From contig JADLFE010000013.1 of NCBI GenBank assembly GCA_020845755.1, forward strand, positions 1 to 64,000: DNA of 64,000 nt, given 5' to 3'. The notes beneath the pieces were generated by a model that was not told the DNA's origin, searched no databases, and saw only the letters and a list, made by a program, of their open reading frames with translations. The DNA comes from Phycisphaerales bacterium. Its GTDB lineage: Bacteria > Planctomycetota > Phycisphaerae > Phycisphaerales > UBA1924. Positions 29,993 through 38,413 of the stretch are shown piece by piece (the first letter of the stretch is position 1; every line of letters starts with the position of its first letter). The position numbers were made by a program, and so were the translations under genes.

Positions 29993-30294
29993 CCCTGCGC
30001 CCTCCCTTCCTTGAAGCCCTTCACGAACTCGTTGGCGCTACGACGCAGCACGTTCCCAACGCTCCCCGGGCGAGCAGACGGGGTGGTTCCGGGGCGCGGC
30101 AGCGTCGGAGCCATCCAGATTCTCGGGATCAAAGCCAAGACAACACCGTCATCGATCCAGCCGAGAAGGGGAATGAAGTCTCCATCAAGCGGGCTAACCA
30201 CCCAGAGCAGCCCGAGGATCGTGAGGCCGATCTTCTGAGGCACAGTGAATCCGCGTGCGATGCGATCGAGGACGGGGCGAAGGGGATTGTTCAT
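29989..30294 (-). CDS. DUF1232-domain membrane protein
   Basis: The product has 101 residues. The segment LGLLWVVSPLDGDFIPLLGWIDDGVVLALI is the DUF1232 (YkvA-like) signature, in which SPxDxIPxxxPxxGxxDD lies in a hydrophobic context. The function is unknown. It overlaps the start of parB by four bases, so it probably heads the minus-strand operon. Confidence 0.75.
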   Translation of the reverse strand: MNNPLRPVLDRIARGFTVPQKIGLTILGLLWVVSPLDGDFIPLLGWIDDGVVLALIPRIWMAPTLPRPGTTPSARPGSVGNVLRRSANEFVKGFKEGRAQG

Positions 30295-30426
30295 GACGCG
30301 ACTCCTTGTGATTGGCCGTGTTCCTCTCAGCACGTGTGAGAGCCACGCACAGCGGCAACACAAGCAATCTACGAAGCGGATTCGGACACAACTGGAGCGC
30401 AGTCGGAATCAAGCGGAACGTGACGA

Positions 30427-30900
30427 CTATTTCGCTTCACGAGGAAGTGCGGCCAAGAGATCGTGTCCTCGCGCGCCCAGCTGAATCGGTCCGCGCTCTC
30501 CGCAGCGCGCCAACAGCTTTTCGCTGAAGAGACGCTCGCAGTGCCTTCTCACTGTCTTGTCCGAGATCGGCCGGGTCGTCGGTGACGATCGTCCGCCGGA
30601 GCCGGGGAGTGCGGGCAACTCCAATGCGAGTGAAATCGATAGGTAGGTAAGGCCGGTGTTCTCGTGGCGAGCGACAAATCGCAGAATCGCTCGCTGTGCA
30701 GGGCTGAGCGCTGTCCAGATCGAACGGAGTGTCAGCGTCTGTTCTGACGGTTCTGCGATCCGTGGTTCACGCGAATCACGTTCGGCCAACAACTCCAAGA
30801 CACAGGCGAGCCTCCGCAGATCGGGGATTGCCTCGGCCTGCCCGAAGTGCGGCGCGGAATCCTGAAGTGAAGTGCGCTGGTGCAGGTCATTGGTGGTCAT
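30427..30900 (-). CDS. winged-helix regulator-like protein
   Basis: The 157-residue product has a C-terminal part with winged-helix rhythm: LSPAQRAILRFVARHENTGLTYLSISLALELP, then ISDKTVRRHCERLFSEKLLARCG, a likely recognition helix plus wing. It may control the divergent promoter region 30901-31278, which contains an inverted repeat. Confidence 0.6.
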   Translation of the reverse strand: MTTNDLHQRTSLQDSAPHFGQAEAIPDLRRLACVLELLAERDSREPRIAEPSEQTLTLRSIWTALSPAQRAILRFVARHENTGLTYLSISLALELPALPGSGGRSSPTTRPISDKTVRRHCERLFSEKLLARCGERGPIQLGARGHDLLAALPREAK

Positions 30901-30962
30901 GGATGAGTCTCGCGTCGATGTCTGCGTTCACTCGCTCGCACACGTATCAACTCTACGAAGTC

Positions 30963-30983
30963 GTTACCCGTCCGTGGGGTAAC
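30963..30983. promoter_or_regulatory. inverted repeat between divergent genes (candidate operator)
   Basis: GTTACCC and GGGTAAC form a 7-bp inverted repeat with a 7-nt spacer, 63 bases upstream of the winged-helix gene start. It could be that gene's autoregulatory site. The rest of the 378-base gap up to 31279 shows no clear gene. Confidence 0.4.
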
Positions 30984-31278
30984 ACCAAGTGTTCCTTCGC
31001 TTGTTTGGCGTGCCAACGCGGTGTGTGGACGCCATCGAGCGAATGCGGGCGAAGCCAAACCCCGCTGGCAATGCAGGAACGAGGTTGCGAGAACGTTTTC
31101 GTCACCAACGTCGCGTTCGTCATGCGCCGGCATGTGGTCGATCAAGCGACGCACCGGTCCGGCAAGAATCCCGTTGCGGGCGCGTCAGGGACGTGCTACT
31201 CCTGACCTAGGGCGGAACATCGCCGCAACTCAACAGGAAGCACCCGGCCTTGTGGCATCGGCAGACCGCTCAGAAGAC

Positions 31279-31701
31279 ATGCATTCACGACTCGCAACAC
31301 TCGTCGAGTCCGACCTGTCGCGCGTGTCCGCGGACTACGCATCGTTACGGCAGTACTTTCTCGCCCAGCGTGAGGCGCTGACGAACCTCACCGCACGCAA
31401 CCTCCGAGATGCGCTCAACGCGCATATCGCGTCACTCCCCAAGGACAGCTACGAACAGAAGCGGCAACTGGCGACATGGCTCAATACGGAGCTGCGCTCT
31501 CTCGGAGTAGCCATTCGTTGCCCCAAGACGGGGCTGCCGACATATCTCCGTGCCCACATCGGGCGGGAGCCGACCGTGGGCCGCTTTCGGCTTGACTATT
31601 GGGACGGTTCGGTGCGACAGCATCCAGCCAGTTTCAATGAACTTCCGCCGTTCGAGTTCATCGCGGCAGAGCAGTCGCCGCCCATCGGCAGACACCGTTA
31701 G
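31279..31701 (+). CDS. hypothetical protein
   Basis: The product has 140 residues. It begins with a helical region (LATLVESDLSRVSADYASLRQYFLAQREAL), then EQKRQLATWLNTELRSLGVAIRCPKTGLPTYLRAHIG, and ends with a compact beta-like part (GRFRLDYWDGS). No family is recognised. A structured repeat (copy D) follows the stop. The frame is open upstream to 31021, but the ATG at 31279 starts the coherent part. Confidence 0.6.
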   Translation: MHSRLATLVESDLSRVSADYASLRQYFLAQREALTNLTARNLRDALNAHIASLPKDSYEQKRQLATWLNTELRSLGVAIRCPKTGLPTYLRAHIGREPTVGRFRLDYWDGSVRQHPASFNELPPFEFIAAEQSPPIGRHR

Positions 31702-31744
31702 GGCGCACCCCGCCCAAAGCCCTCCGGCAAGAACAGGACACGCC

Positions 31745-31810
31745 GAGCGGTGAGACGCCCCCTCTCCCCGCTCGGACTCACCCCTCTACCCCAACGAGCA
31801 GGTGAACCGG
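31745..31810 (+). repeat. double-hairpin repeat, copy D
   Basis: Hairpin 1 pairs GAGCGGTGAGA with TCTCCCCGCTC at 10 of 11 positions. Hairpin 2 pairs TCACC with GGTGA around a loop CCTCTACCCCAACGAGCA-like segment. It shares the loop sequence and overall structure with copies A, B and C at 55-59 kb but has different stem bases, so the pairing is kept while the sequence changes. It lies between convergent genes. Confidence 0.6.
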
Positions 31811-31819
31811 CAGGTCGGT

Positions 31820-32242
31820 TCAATCATCCCACTGGATGCTCTCGATAGTCACGGAGTCATCGCCGACCTGGAGCATCTCGGTCCGATCGGACTCACGAAT
31901 CCACGGGACGCGGTGGCGGATGATCCCGTCGAACAGCCGAACCGTGGGCCGGCAGTCGGTGTTCAGGCACGATCCCTTGATTCGGACTCTGCGCCCCGGC
32001 AGGTGCAACGTGATCCCATCTTCCGGCTCAAACTCCACGCGCTCCAGCCACGAGTAGCCGATCGCCAGGACGTGGCCGTCCTTCTTGCGAAGTTCCAGCA
32101 TGATCGAGCGGTCTCGCACGCCGCGGAGCCATCCGAAGCAGCCGAGGTTCTCAGCGTCGTCGGCGTCCGGCTCAGCCGGTGTAGCATCGGGTGAAGATGC
32201 GCGTTTCGTGTACTTGTCGAGCAGCTTATCTGTCACGGTCAT
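31820..32242 (-). CDS. hypothetical protein downstream of the relaxase
   Basis: The product has 140 residues with an acidic N-terminus (PDATPAEPDADDAENLG). The remainder is beta-rich (MLELRKKDGHVLAIGYSWLERVEFEPEDGITLHLPGRRVRIKG). The family is unknown. It overlaps the end of the relaxase gene by 17 bases and is co-transcribed with it. Confidence 0.6.
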   Translation of the reverse strand: MTVTDKLLDKYTKRASSPDATPAEPDADDAENLGCFGWLRGVRDRSIMLELRKKDGHVLAIGYSWLERVEFEPEDGITLHLPGRRVRIKGSCLNTDCRPTVRLFDGIIRHRVPWIRESDRTEMLQVGDDSVTIESIQWDD

Positions 32243-34874
32243 TTACCTCCCTGTCTGTTCGATGTGCCGGCACCGCGGCGGGTTTCTCTCGCTGCTGTTC
32301 GTTAAGTCGCTCACGAATTACCCGATGACGCACCGGATCGATCCCACCGATCAACTCTGTACCGCTGAGCCGCTCGTCGCTATGACTCACGGCCTGAAGC
32401 AGTTCTGCCTTACTGTCGGTGAAGACAAGCACCTGCTCACGGCCGCGTGAGGCGCTCACGTAGAATTGTTCGCGAGAAGACGCGCGGAATGAACTCGATG
32501 ATTGGCCGAGGAACACCCGGTCCACAGTCTTTCCCTGGCTTGCGTGGCTAGTTACAACAAGGCCATGAGCCAGGTGTCCATAGTCATGCTTGATAATCCA
32601 TCCATTGTCGAGTTGCAGGTCACCTCCGGGACTGAACCCCTTTACAGTAAAGACATCGCCGTTATTGAGCCGATGTTTGCCATCCGCCGTTGCACCGTTT
32701 CTGGTAATCCGAATGCGATCGCCGCTGGATAGGTCGATGTCATGTTGCTCATAGACTGTGAACCTTTCCGCCTGATCAAGGGGCAACTGATCAGCACCGA
32801 CCACAACGCGCTGCCCCTTACGGAAGCCCTTGGCGTTCTGATCAAAGACAAGCACATTCCCCGACTTGTAGTTCAAGGGATCACGACGCTGGCCGAGTGT
32901 CAGGTGCATGGGCACGAGCTGCGCAAGGTTGTGCGACTCGCCGGTGATGACGTTGTACTTTCTTAAACGACTGCGAATTTCTTCAGTGATCTTGTCGCCT
33001 TCTGAATGAGTAGGCGACACCACGAGTGCGGTCTTCCCCGACCGAATCGAATCCACATATGCGGTCGCGAGCGCCGCATAGCGGTCGTCATCATCAACCT
33101 CGCGAATCCAGCCCAGTCTATCGAGCCGACGGAACCCCACGTCGGTTTGCCCTTCGCTGAGTTCCTTCACGGCAGCCTTGTACTGGGCCTTTTGACGCTG
33201 TATCTCCTTGATCTCAACTGGTCTCAAGCCTCCCTCTTGTTCCAAAAGACGCAGAGCGGCACCCCGCTCAACCGAACCGTGCTGGCGCCGATCGCCAGAG
33301 AGAACGACCCGAGCGTGGAGACGGTTGGCGAGGTCGAACACGTGTCTCATGGTCTTAGTGCCGATCAGTCCCGCTTCGTCGATCCAGATGACTTGACCTT
33401 CAATCTCCGACTGAAGTCTCTCGTCGGCAAGTAGACGCGCGACAGTGTCGGCGGAATCAAAGCCTTCACGACGAAGCACTCCCCGGCCCGCATCGGCCGA
33501 TGGCGCGAATGCGAAGACGTGTAAACCTGCTTCTTCGATCCCTTCGCGAGCCTCCTGCATCATGGTCGTTTTGCCTGTCCCGGCCGCCCCTCGGATCAGC
33601 ATGACGCGGTCTCGAGATTGCAGCACATGTTGAACAGCTGCCTTCTGTTGAGCATTGAGCCATCCGCGAGCGAGAACAGGGCGATTCGGATTGATGGGGC
33701 GACATGCTCCCCTGCCATCCCTCGCAAATGTCACGAGACGACGCTCTTCGGCAAGCACCTCTCTGGTAGTAACGAGCTTGCGACCGTCTCGCAGCGCGCT
33801 CACCAGCGGCTCTCGGTCCACGAGAGCTTCGAGAGCATCTCGTGACGACTTGCCGACCCCTTGCCGCAGCACCATGGCGCGAAGCGCTCGCTCTGGAACT
33901 ACAGACGCTCGTTCGAAGCAGTGCTCCATCGCCCGTTTGACGGCCTCTTTCGCAGCTTGATCATCGTCAACCACCGCCTCACGGCCGATCCGTTGAGTCA
34001 AAGCGTCGATGTCAGCAGCTTCGTTGACGCTCAATCGCGAGCGCCACATCGCGTCTAGCTCTGACATGCTCAAGTCCTTTGCCTTGCCGGATCGTGTCTG
34101 CGCTCCAAGTTCGGCTTTCGCGTCTGGGTCCGTGATTTGTCGTTCTCGGGCAATCCGTTCGATGCGGGCTGTGCGACGCGAGAACTTCTGCAGAGTGTCA
34201 ACCGAAAGGCCCTTGAGTTCCCACCCAGTCAATGTTCGTTGGGTGACTAGCCCCAGTTCTTCGAGCCGATGGGCAAGGCGAGCATGAAACACCGCTTCAA
34301 AGTACGGAGCGTCACGCTTCAAGTCGCCGAACTGGGCTGCTTTCCATCGCTTCTCTTTGTCATCAAAGGTGGCATTGAACACAAAGCAGTGAGCATGAAG
34401 GTGTGGATCGGGTACACCGTCTTCGGGTCGGCCGGTGAAATGAACAAACTCGCCCCAGACCAAGTGTCCCGTCTCGCGATCTTCATTCTTGCCATCGCGC
34501 CGAACGCGGGCTTTCGCCTCCGATTCGATGTCTTCCATCGTGGCATCAACCGACTCCTGAAACGCCGCGAGCAAGCGATCGTCCTGCGTGAGACCGTACA
34601 GCAGCGACACGCTCTTTGGGCAATGGAAGTTGAAGTCGTAGCCAACGCGGCGTTCGCTCTTGCGCCGAACTGTCAGCGCGCCACCGGTATCAGGCTGTCG
34701 GTTGTCGCAGAGTTGATCCCAATCGCCGCGATCAATAGCGCCGGTGAGTCCCAGACGCTTAGCAGCCTTGCCGCGCCAGTGCCCCTCAAGCTCCTGGCCT
34801 TCGGTGTAGTAGTCGGCCGTGCTGTAGTAGCTCTTGGCACGCGATGCGCTGTTGCTCTGGGTTACGCGAAGCAT
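32226..34874 (-). CDS. MobF-type conjugative relaxase-helicase (TrwC/TraI family)
   Basis: The 882-residue product begins MLRVTQSNSASRAKSYY with the catalytic tyrosine region (Tyr16/17 and Tyr22/23) and ADYYTEGQELEGHWRG. The three-His metal site is in PDPHLHAHCFVFN near residues 156-168, and FNFHCPKSVSLLYGL is the usual MobF block. The helicase half has Walker A GAAGTGKTTMM and Walker B-like IWIDEAGLIG. It nicks oriT, stays bound to the 5' end and unwinds the strand for transfer. The start at 34874 is chosen because the family begins at this Met; the open frame reaches 35066. Confidence 0.95.
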   Translation of the reverse strand: MLRVTQSNSASRAKSYYSTADYYTEGQELEGHWRGKAAKRLGLTGAIDRGDWDQLCDNRQPDTGGALTVRRKSERRVGYDFNFHCPKSVSLLYGLTQDDRLLAAFQESVDATMEDIESEAKARVRRDGKNEDRETGHLVWGEFVHFTGRPEDGVPDPHLHAHCFVFNATFDDKEKRWKAAQFGDLKRDAPYFEAVFHARLAHRLEELGLVTQRTLTGWELKGLSVDTLQKFSRRTARIERIARERQITDPDAKAELGAQTRSGKAKDLSMSELDAMWRSRLSVNEAADIDALTQRIGREAVVDDDQAAKEAVKRAMEHCFERASVVPERALRAMVLRQGVGKSSRDALEALVDREPLVSALRDGRKLVTTREVLAEERRLVTFARDGRGACRPINPNRPVLARGWLNAQQKAAVQHVLQSRDRVMLIRGAAGTGKTTMMQEAREGIEEAGLHVFAFAPSADAGRGVLRREGFDSADTVARLLADERLQSEIEGQVIWIDEAGLIGTKTMRHVFDLANRLHARVVLSGDRRQHGSVERGAALRLLEQEGGLRPVEIKEIQRQKAQYKAAVKELSEGQTDVGFRRLDRLGWIREVDDDDRYAALATAYVDSIRSGKTALVVSPTHSEGDKITEEIRSRLRKYNVITGESHNLAQLVPMHLTLGQRRDPLNYKSGNVLVFDQNAKGFRKGQRVVVGADQLPLDQAERFTVYEQHDIDLSSGDRIRITRNGATADGKHRLNNGDVFTVKGFSPGGDLQLDNGWIIKHDYGHLAHGLVVTSHASQGKTVDRVFLGQSSSSFRASSREQFYVSASRGREQVLVFTDSKAELLQAVSHSDERLSGTELIGGIDPVRHRVIRERLNEQQREKPAAVPAHRTDREVNDRDR

Positions 34875-35232
34875 GGATCCATCCTGACACGAAAGTCTTG
34901 CGATTCCGTAAACGCCGCACGCGGCACGCAGAATCGTCGGTTGATGCCCACGTCTACGACGCGCGACAGAGCGAGGTTGCGGTGTGCTTGTCAGCACATT
35001 TGTCGTGGGGCTGTGCGGGCGAAGTCTCGCGTTGAGCATGACACCCCCGCTTACCCGAAATGGCACTGTGAAGCCGCAGCCGGTCCCGTCAAGCTTGCAA
35101 GGCCGCTTTCCGCGAGCGGAAGCCTTCGGCCTTTCGCTTGACCGGTGCGCTGCGCCCCGTCTCTCGCGGCTTCATTCATCGTGCCATCGGGACGCGATGG
35201 TCGTGTCCCGCACACAACAAAGGAGACTTCAC
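34875..35232. other. non-coding region between relaxase and small plasmid gene (oriT candidate)
   Basis: The region lies immediately upstream of the MobF relaxase, a common place for oriT. It holds ATCCATCCTGAC close to the relaxase start, GCCGCACGCGGC (34914-34925), and a GAGCGGAAGCC...GGCCTTTCGCTT hairpin-like stretch around 35113-35139. None of these equals a known nic site exactly. Confidence 0.3.
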
Positions 35233-35448
35233 ATGACCGACACGAACACCACCGCCACCAACGGCAGCAGTCGCACACCCAGCCACATCGCCTACCAGGT
35301 CCGAGACCGCGAAGGCAAGAAGGGCATCTGGACCCGCATCGGTTCGGCGTGGGCTCACGCGGACGGCAACGGCTTCAACATCCAGATTGAGGCCGTGCCA
35401 CTTGACGGACGAATCTCGCTCCGTGTGCCCACCGACAACAAGGAATAG
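35233..35448 (+). CDS. small conserved plasmid-type protein
   Basis: The 71-residue product has a strong ribosome binding site (AAAGGAG). The core (SHIAYQVRDREGKKGIWTRI, then GSAWAHADGNGFNIQIE and VPLDGRISLRVP) is a compact beta-sheet pattern found in small plasmid-borne proteins of unknown role. It opens a plus-strand gene string running away from the relaxase. Confidence 0.7.
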   Translation: MTDTNTTATNGSSRTPSHIAYQVRDREGKKGIWTRIGSAWAHADGNGFNIQIEAVPLDGRISLRVPTDNKE

Positions 35449-35502
35449 CAACCAGGCAGGGCGGGCCATCACGGCTCGCCCGTGAACCGAAAGGACTACA
35501 TC

Positions 35503-36267
35503 ATGATCTACTCAAGCCTCATCAATCCGTACTTCGCCATGCGCCGCCGCGCGATTGTCGGAGCACCGCAGTTCTCGCGCCCCATTGTGTTCGCAAAGCT
35601 TCCGAGAGCGCCGCGGAACGGCAGCCCCGTGCCGCACCTGACGAGCCTTTATCACAACGCAGATGCCGGCAAGTACGGCGATCGGAGCTACCCCGGCAAC
35701 TGCGGCGGCAACCTCATCAAGGACTTGCTGCTGTTTTTCCGGCCGCGATTGGTCCTTGACCCCATGACCGGCAGTGGCACCTGCCGGGACGTGTGCAGGG
35801 AACTTGGAGTGCCTTGCCGCACTGGAGACATCCATCAGGGGTTCGACGCGTCAAGCAGCGACGCCATGCGGTCGCTGGCGGGAGCCGATGCCGTTGACTT
35901 TGTGTGGGCGCACCCGCCCTACTGGAGGCAGAAGCTCTATGCCGCCGACGAGCGTGACCTTTCTCGCACCCAGACGTTGGACGCCTTTCTTGACCGCTAT
36001 GCGGCGTTCATCCAGGCGGCAGCGGGCGTGCTCGCCCAAGGTGGACGACTGGCAATCTTAATGGGCGACTACAGCGACCGCGAGGCCGGCTTCGTGCCCT
36101 TGGTCTACCACACGAAACGGCTTGCCTTTGAGGCAGGCTTGCGGCAGTGTTGCACCGACATCATCCGTTTCAGCCACGGAGCGAGCAGCGGCCGCAAGGT
36201 GTACCGCTCCGCGTTCATCCCGGGGCTTCACGACGTGTGCATGATCTTTGAGAGGAGCAGCCTATGA
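35503..36267 (+). CDS. orphan DNA methyltransferase-like protein
   Basis: The 254-residue product has a SAM-binding motif I in VLDPMTGSGTCRDVCRELG near residue 86 and the catalytic motif IV as AHPPYWRQKLY near residue 137, where the usual Asp/Asn-Pro-Pro-Tyr begins with His. LAQGGRLAILMGDY follows. This fits an N4-cytosine or N6-adenine methyltransferase of plasmids, which may protect the element during transfer. The start at 35503 has AAAGGA upstream; a GTG at 35482 is possible. Confidence 0.75.
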   Translation: MIYSSLINPYFAMRRRAIVGAPQFSRPIVFAKLPRAPRNGSPVPHLTSLYHNADAGKYGDRSYPGNCGGNLIKDLLLFFRPRLVLDPMTGSGTCRDVCRELGVPCRTGDIHQGFDASSSDAMRSLAGADAVDFVWAHPPYWRQKLYAADERDLSRTQTLDAFLDRYAAFIQAAAGVLAQGGRLAILMGDYSDREAGFVPLVYHTKRLAFEAGLRQCCTDIIRFSHGASSGRKVYRSAFIPGLHDVCMIFERSSL

Positions 36268-36491
36268 CAGTCGCCGACATGACCTACGAGCCCGCCTACA
36301 CCCCTTCGCAGCGGCACAGGCTCCACCAGCTTTGCGGACCCGCGAAGTGGATCTTCGAGGAGGTACTCAACTCCATGCAGCATGCTGAGGCACTCGGTGG
36401 GCCCGAGGGCTCCGAATATGTGGCCCTCATGGAGGCCATCATCCAGGAGGCGGCGGAGCGGCGTGAATATGTCCGCTTGACGCTCGGCTGA
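36264..36491 (+). CDS. small hypothetical protein, coupled to the methylase
   Basis: The product has 75 residues, mostly helical (RHRLHQLCGPAKWIFEEVLNSMQHAEALGG). The ATG overlaps the methylase stop (ATGA), so translation is coupled. No family is recognised. Confidence 0.6.
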   Translation: MTVADMTYEPAYTPSQRHRLHQLCGPAKWIFEEVLNSMQHAEALGGPEGSEYVALMEAIIQEAAERREYVRLTLG

Positions 36492-36492
36492 C

Positions 36493-36711
36493 ATGGACTC
36501 TCCCGAGAATGTCCTTGACGATTTGTTCCACGGATGCGCCCTCGCCGCATTCGTGGAGCAGGCGTGCAGAGCCGGAGGCTGGCCCGAGAGCGAGGACGTG
36601 CGACGACAGGCGTATGACCTGTACGAGCAATCGCTGTCCGAGCGATCGCGCCGGCGGGACCGGCAACATTGTCACGAAACTGTCACACAAGCGGCCTGCG
36701 AAATGCGGTAA
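36493..36711 (+). CDS. small hypothetical protein
   Basis: The product has 72 residues, helical and charged (NVLDDLFHGCALAAFVEQACRAGG), starting one base after the preceding stop. No family is recognised. It belongs to the same gene string as the orphan methylase. Confidence 0.5.
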   Translation: MDSPENVLDDLFHGCALAAFVEQACRAGGWPESEDVRRQAYDLYEQSLSERSRRRDRQHCHETVTQAACEMR

Positions 36712-36738
36712 GGTGGAAGTCTGAACCTTGAGGCCCGC

Positions 36739-36954
36739 ATGACGACACCGAATCCGCTCCACCTTGCCAACACGGCACAGCACATGGCCCGCTCCGCGCC
36801 CGGTGGCGATGCCGCCGTGTTCAACAAGGTCGCGATGGTGTGCATGGGCGTCATGGCCGCCGCCTCCGTCGTGCAGGTGCTCCAGCCCATCCTCAGCCAT
36901 CTGAACCGCAAGCACGCCGACCGGGCGGGCGACGATCGCGGCAGACACCGCTAG
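36739..36954 (+). CDS. small single-pass membrane protein
   Basis: The product has 71 residues with one hydrophobic stretch (VAMVCMGVMAAASVVQVLQPIL) and a basic, hydrophilic C-terminus. The function is unknown. Confidence 0.5.
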   Translation: MTTPNPLHLANTAQHMARSAPGGDAAVFNKVAMVCMGVMAAASVVQVLQPILSHLNRKHADRAGDDRGRHR

Positions 36955-37214
36955 ACCGTCCCACTCTCGCCTCGTCCGATCTTCACTTCGCAAAAGCAAC
37001 GCGGCCCGTCACCGCTCATACGATCGTATTCGGAGCATCCGTTCCGCCGAGAAAGGCATCCTTCCGCGCGGTGGAAGGGCGTCCTGTGTCTGGGGAACAG
37101 GCATCGCCGCGGGTCGGTTTCTCGCGGTGAAAACCACCTCCGTTCACGCCATTGCTGAATGCCCTGCTGAAGCAAATAGTTCATCAGACGTCTCCCCTAA
37201 GCGGTGCTTAGGCC

Positions 37215-37249
37215 AATCTTTCACCGTGAAAGATTGACAGCTGGCTGTC
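37215..37249. promoter_or_regulatory. two adjacent palindromes upstream of parA
   Basis: AATCTTTCA-CCG-TGAAAGATT (37215-37235) is followed directly by GACAGC-TG-GCTGTC (37236-37249). Perfect palindromes in this place are likely operators or part of the partition site. Confidence 0.55.
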
Positions 37250-37274
37250 ATGCCATCATGTCATCATGCCGCCC

Positions 37275-37405
37275 TGCCAGCCTGCTGTCTGGATAGCTGG
37301 CTGGCTGTCCATCGTGCCAGCGTGGTGGCACGTCAGCGTGGAAGCACGCCAGCAAGTAAGGCGGACAGCGAGCTGTCCTGCCAGCATGAAAGAGTGCTTG
37401 CCAGC
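37275..37405. repeat. TGCCAGC repeats upstream of parA (candidate parS centromere)
   Basis: (T/C)GCCAGC occurs at 37275, 37315, 37347, 37379 and 37399 (two successive 32-bp spacings), with inverse GCTGGC copies at about 37240-37250 and 37296-37305. Clustered short repeats just before parA are typical of plasmid partition sites and of iterons. The upstream part of this gap (36955-37214) shows nothing else. Confidence 0.6.
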
Positions 37406-37434
37406 AAGCCTGCAATCGTGCTATCCGTAGAAGC

Positions 37435-38133
37435 ATGATCATCGTCGTCGCGAACTCCAAGGGCGGTGTCGGCAAGTCCACTCTTGCCGTCCACCTTGCC
37501 GCGTGGCTCTCTCATCAGGGCCATAGGGTCACGCTCGCCGATTGCGACACGCAGCAGTCATCGTCGGAGTGGATACGGGAGGCGAGGCCGGACGTGAAAG
37601 CTGTCCGCCTTGACAGTCCCGACATCATCCTGAACGAACTCCCGCTGCTCGCTCAGGACACGGACTTTGTTATCGCAGACGGGCCCGGCAGCCAGACCGA
37701 GACCAGCCGCGCCCTTCTGCTCCGCGGCGACCTCGCCATTGTCCCATGCAAGGCGAGCATGCTGGAGGTACGTGCGTTGGCGAAGGCCACCGACGTACTA
37801 CGCCAGGCCCAGGACATTCGTGGCGGACATCCGAAGGCCGTGATCGTGCTCAGCATGGTCGGCAAGAACTATCGGCTCACACAGGACATGAAGGATGCAG
37901 CCGCAGCCCTGTCTCTGCCTTTGGCATCGACCGCGATGATTCTTCGCCAGATTTATGCGGACGCACCCGGCCAGGGAGCCGTGGTGTGGGACATGGGGGC
38001 ACGTGCCCGCGATGCCGCCGATGAGGCCGGTCGACTGTTTCGAGAGATTCTCCCGCACGCCGCTCGCAAGCCTGCCGCGATTGGTGCGGCGAAGAAGAAG
38101 CCAAATCGAGTCAGAGGAGGGACACATGGTTGA
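37435..38133 (+). CDS. parA: ParA-family partition ATPase
   Basis: The 232-residue product has the deviant Walker A motif KGGVGKST at residues 9-16, the second motif around LADCDTQQSSSEW near residue 35, and FVIADGPGS near residue 79. It is a small, type Ib-like ParA without an N-terminal DNA-binding domain. It segregates the element with a centromere-binding partner. It is followed by a small DNA-binding-like protein and repA, so partition and replication genes form one operon. Confidence 0.93.
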   Translation: MIIVVANSKGGVGKSTLAVHLAAWLSHQGHRVTLADCDTQQSSSEWIREARPDVKAVRLDSPDIILNELPLLAQDTDFVIADGPGSQTETSRALLLRGDLAIVPCKASMLEVRALAKATDVLRQAQDIRGGHPKAVIVLSMVGKNYRLTQDMKDAAAALSLPLASTAMILRQIYADAPGQGAVVWDMGARARDAADEAGRLFREILPHAARKPAAIGAAKKKPNRVRGGTHG

Positions 38134-38413
38134 TCGACGCACGCTCACAGAAGGACTCAAAGCCACGCCGCCGCCCATAGACACGAGCAAAGAGCGAGAC
38201 TTCGTGTTCGCGGGAAAGGAGCCCCCGACCAACGGCGGGGCGGCCGCCCTCGGTCGAACGCCGATCAGCACACGCGTCCGTGCCGACTTCGCACTCCTAC
38301 TGAAACGTGCATCGCTTGAACGCCAACTCAAGGCGATCGAGCCGCACACGCTCCAGGACATCCTGGAGCAGGCCATCGAGCCGTGGCTCAAATCCAACGG
38401 TTACCTGTCGTGA
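38126..38413 (+). CDS. small protein between parA and repA (possible centromere-binding partner)
   Basis: The 95-residue product has AGAGGAGGG upstream. The N-terminus is Thr/Pro-rich; the C-terminal half (ISTRVRADFALLLKRASLERQLKAIEPHTLQDILEQAIEPWLKSNGY) reads like a ribbon-helix-helix fold with two helices. Its place directly after parA suggests a ParB-like adaptor for type Ib partition. It overlaps parA by eight bases. Confidence 0.65.
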   Translation: MVDRRTLTEGLKATPPPIDTSKERDFVFAGKEPPTNGGAAALGRTPISTRVRADFALLLKRASLERQLKAIEPHTLQDILEQAIEPWLKSNGYLS

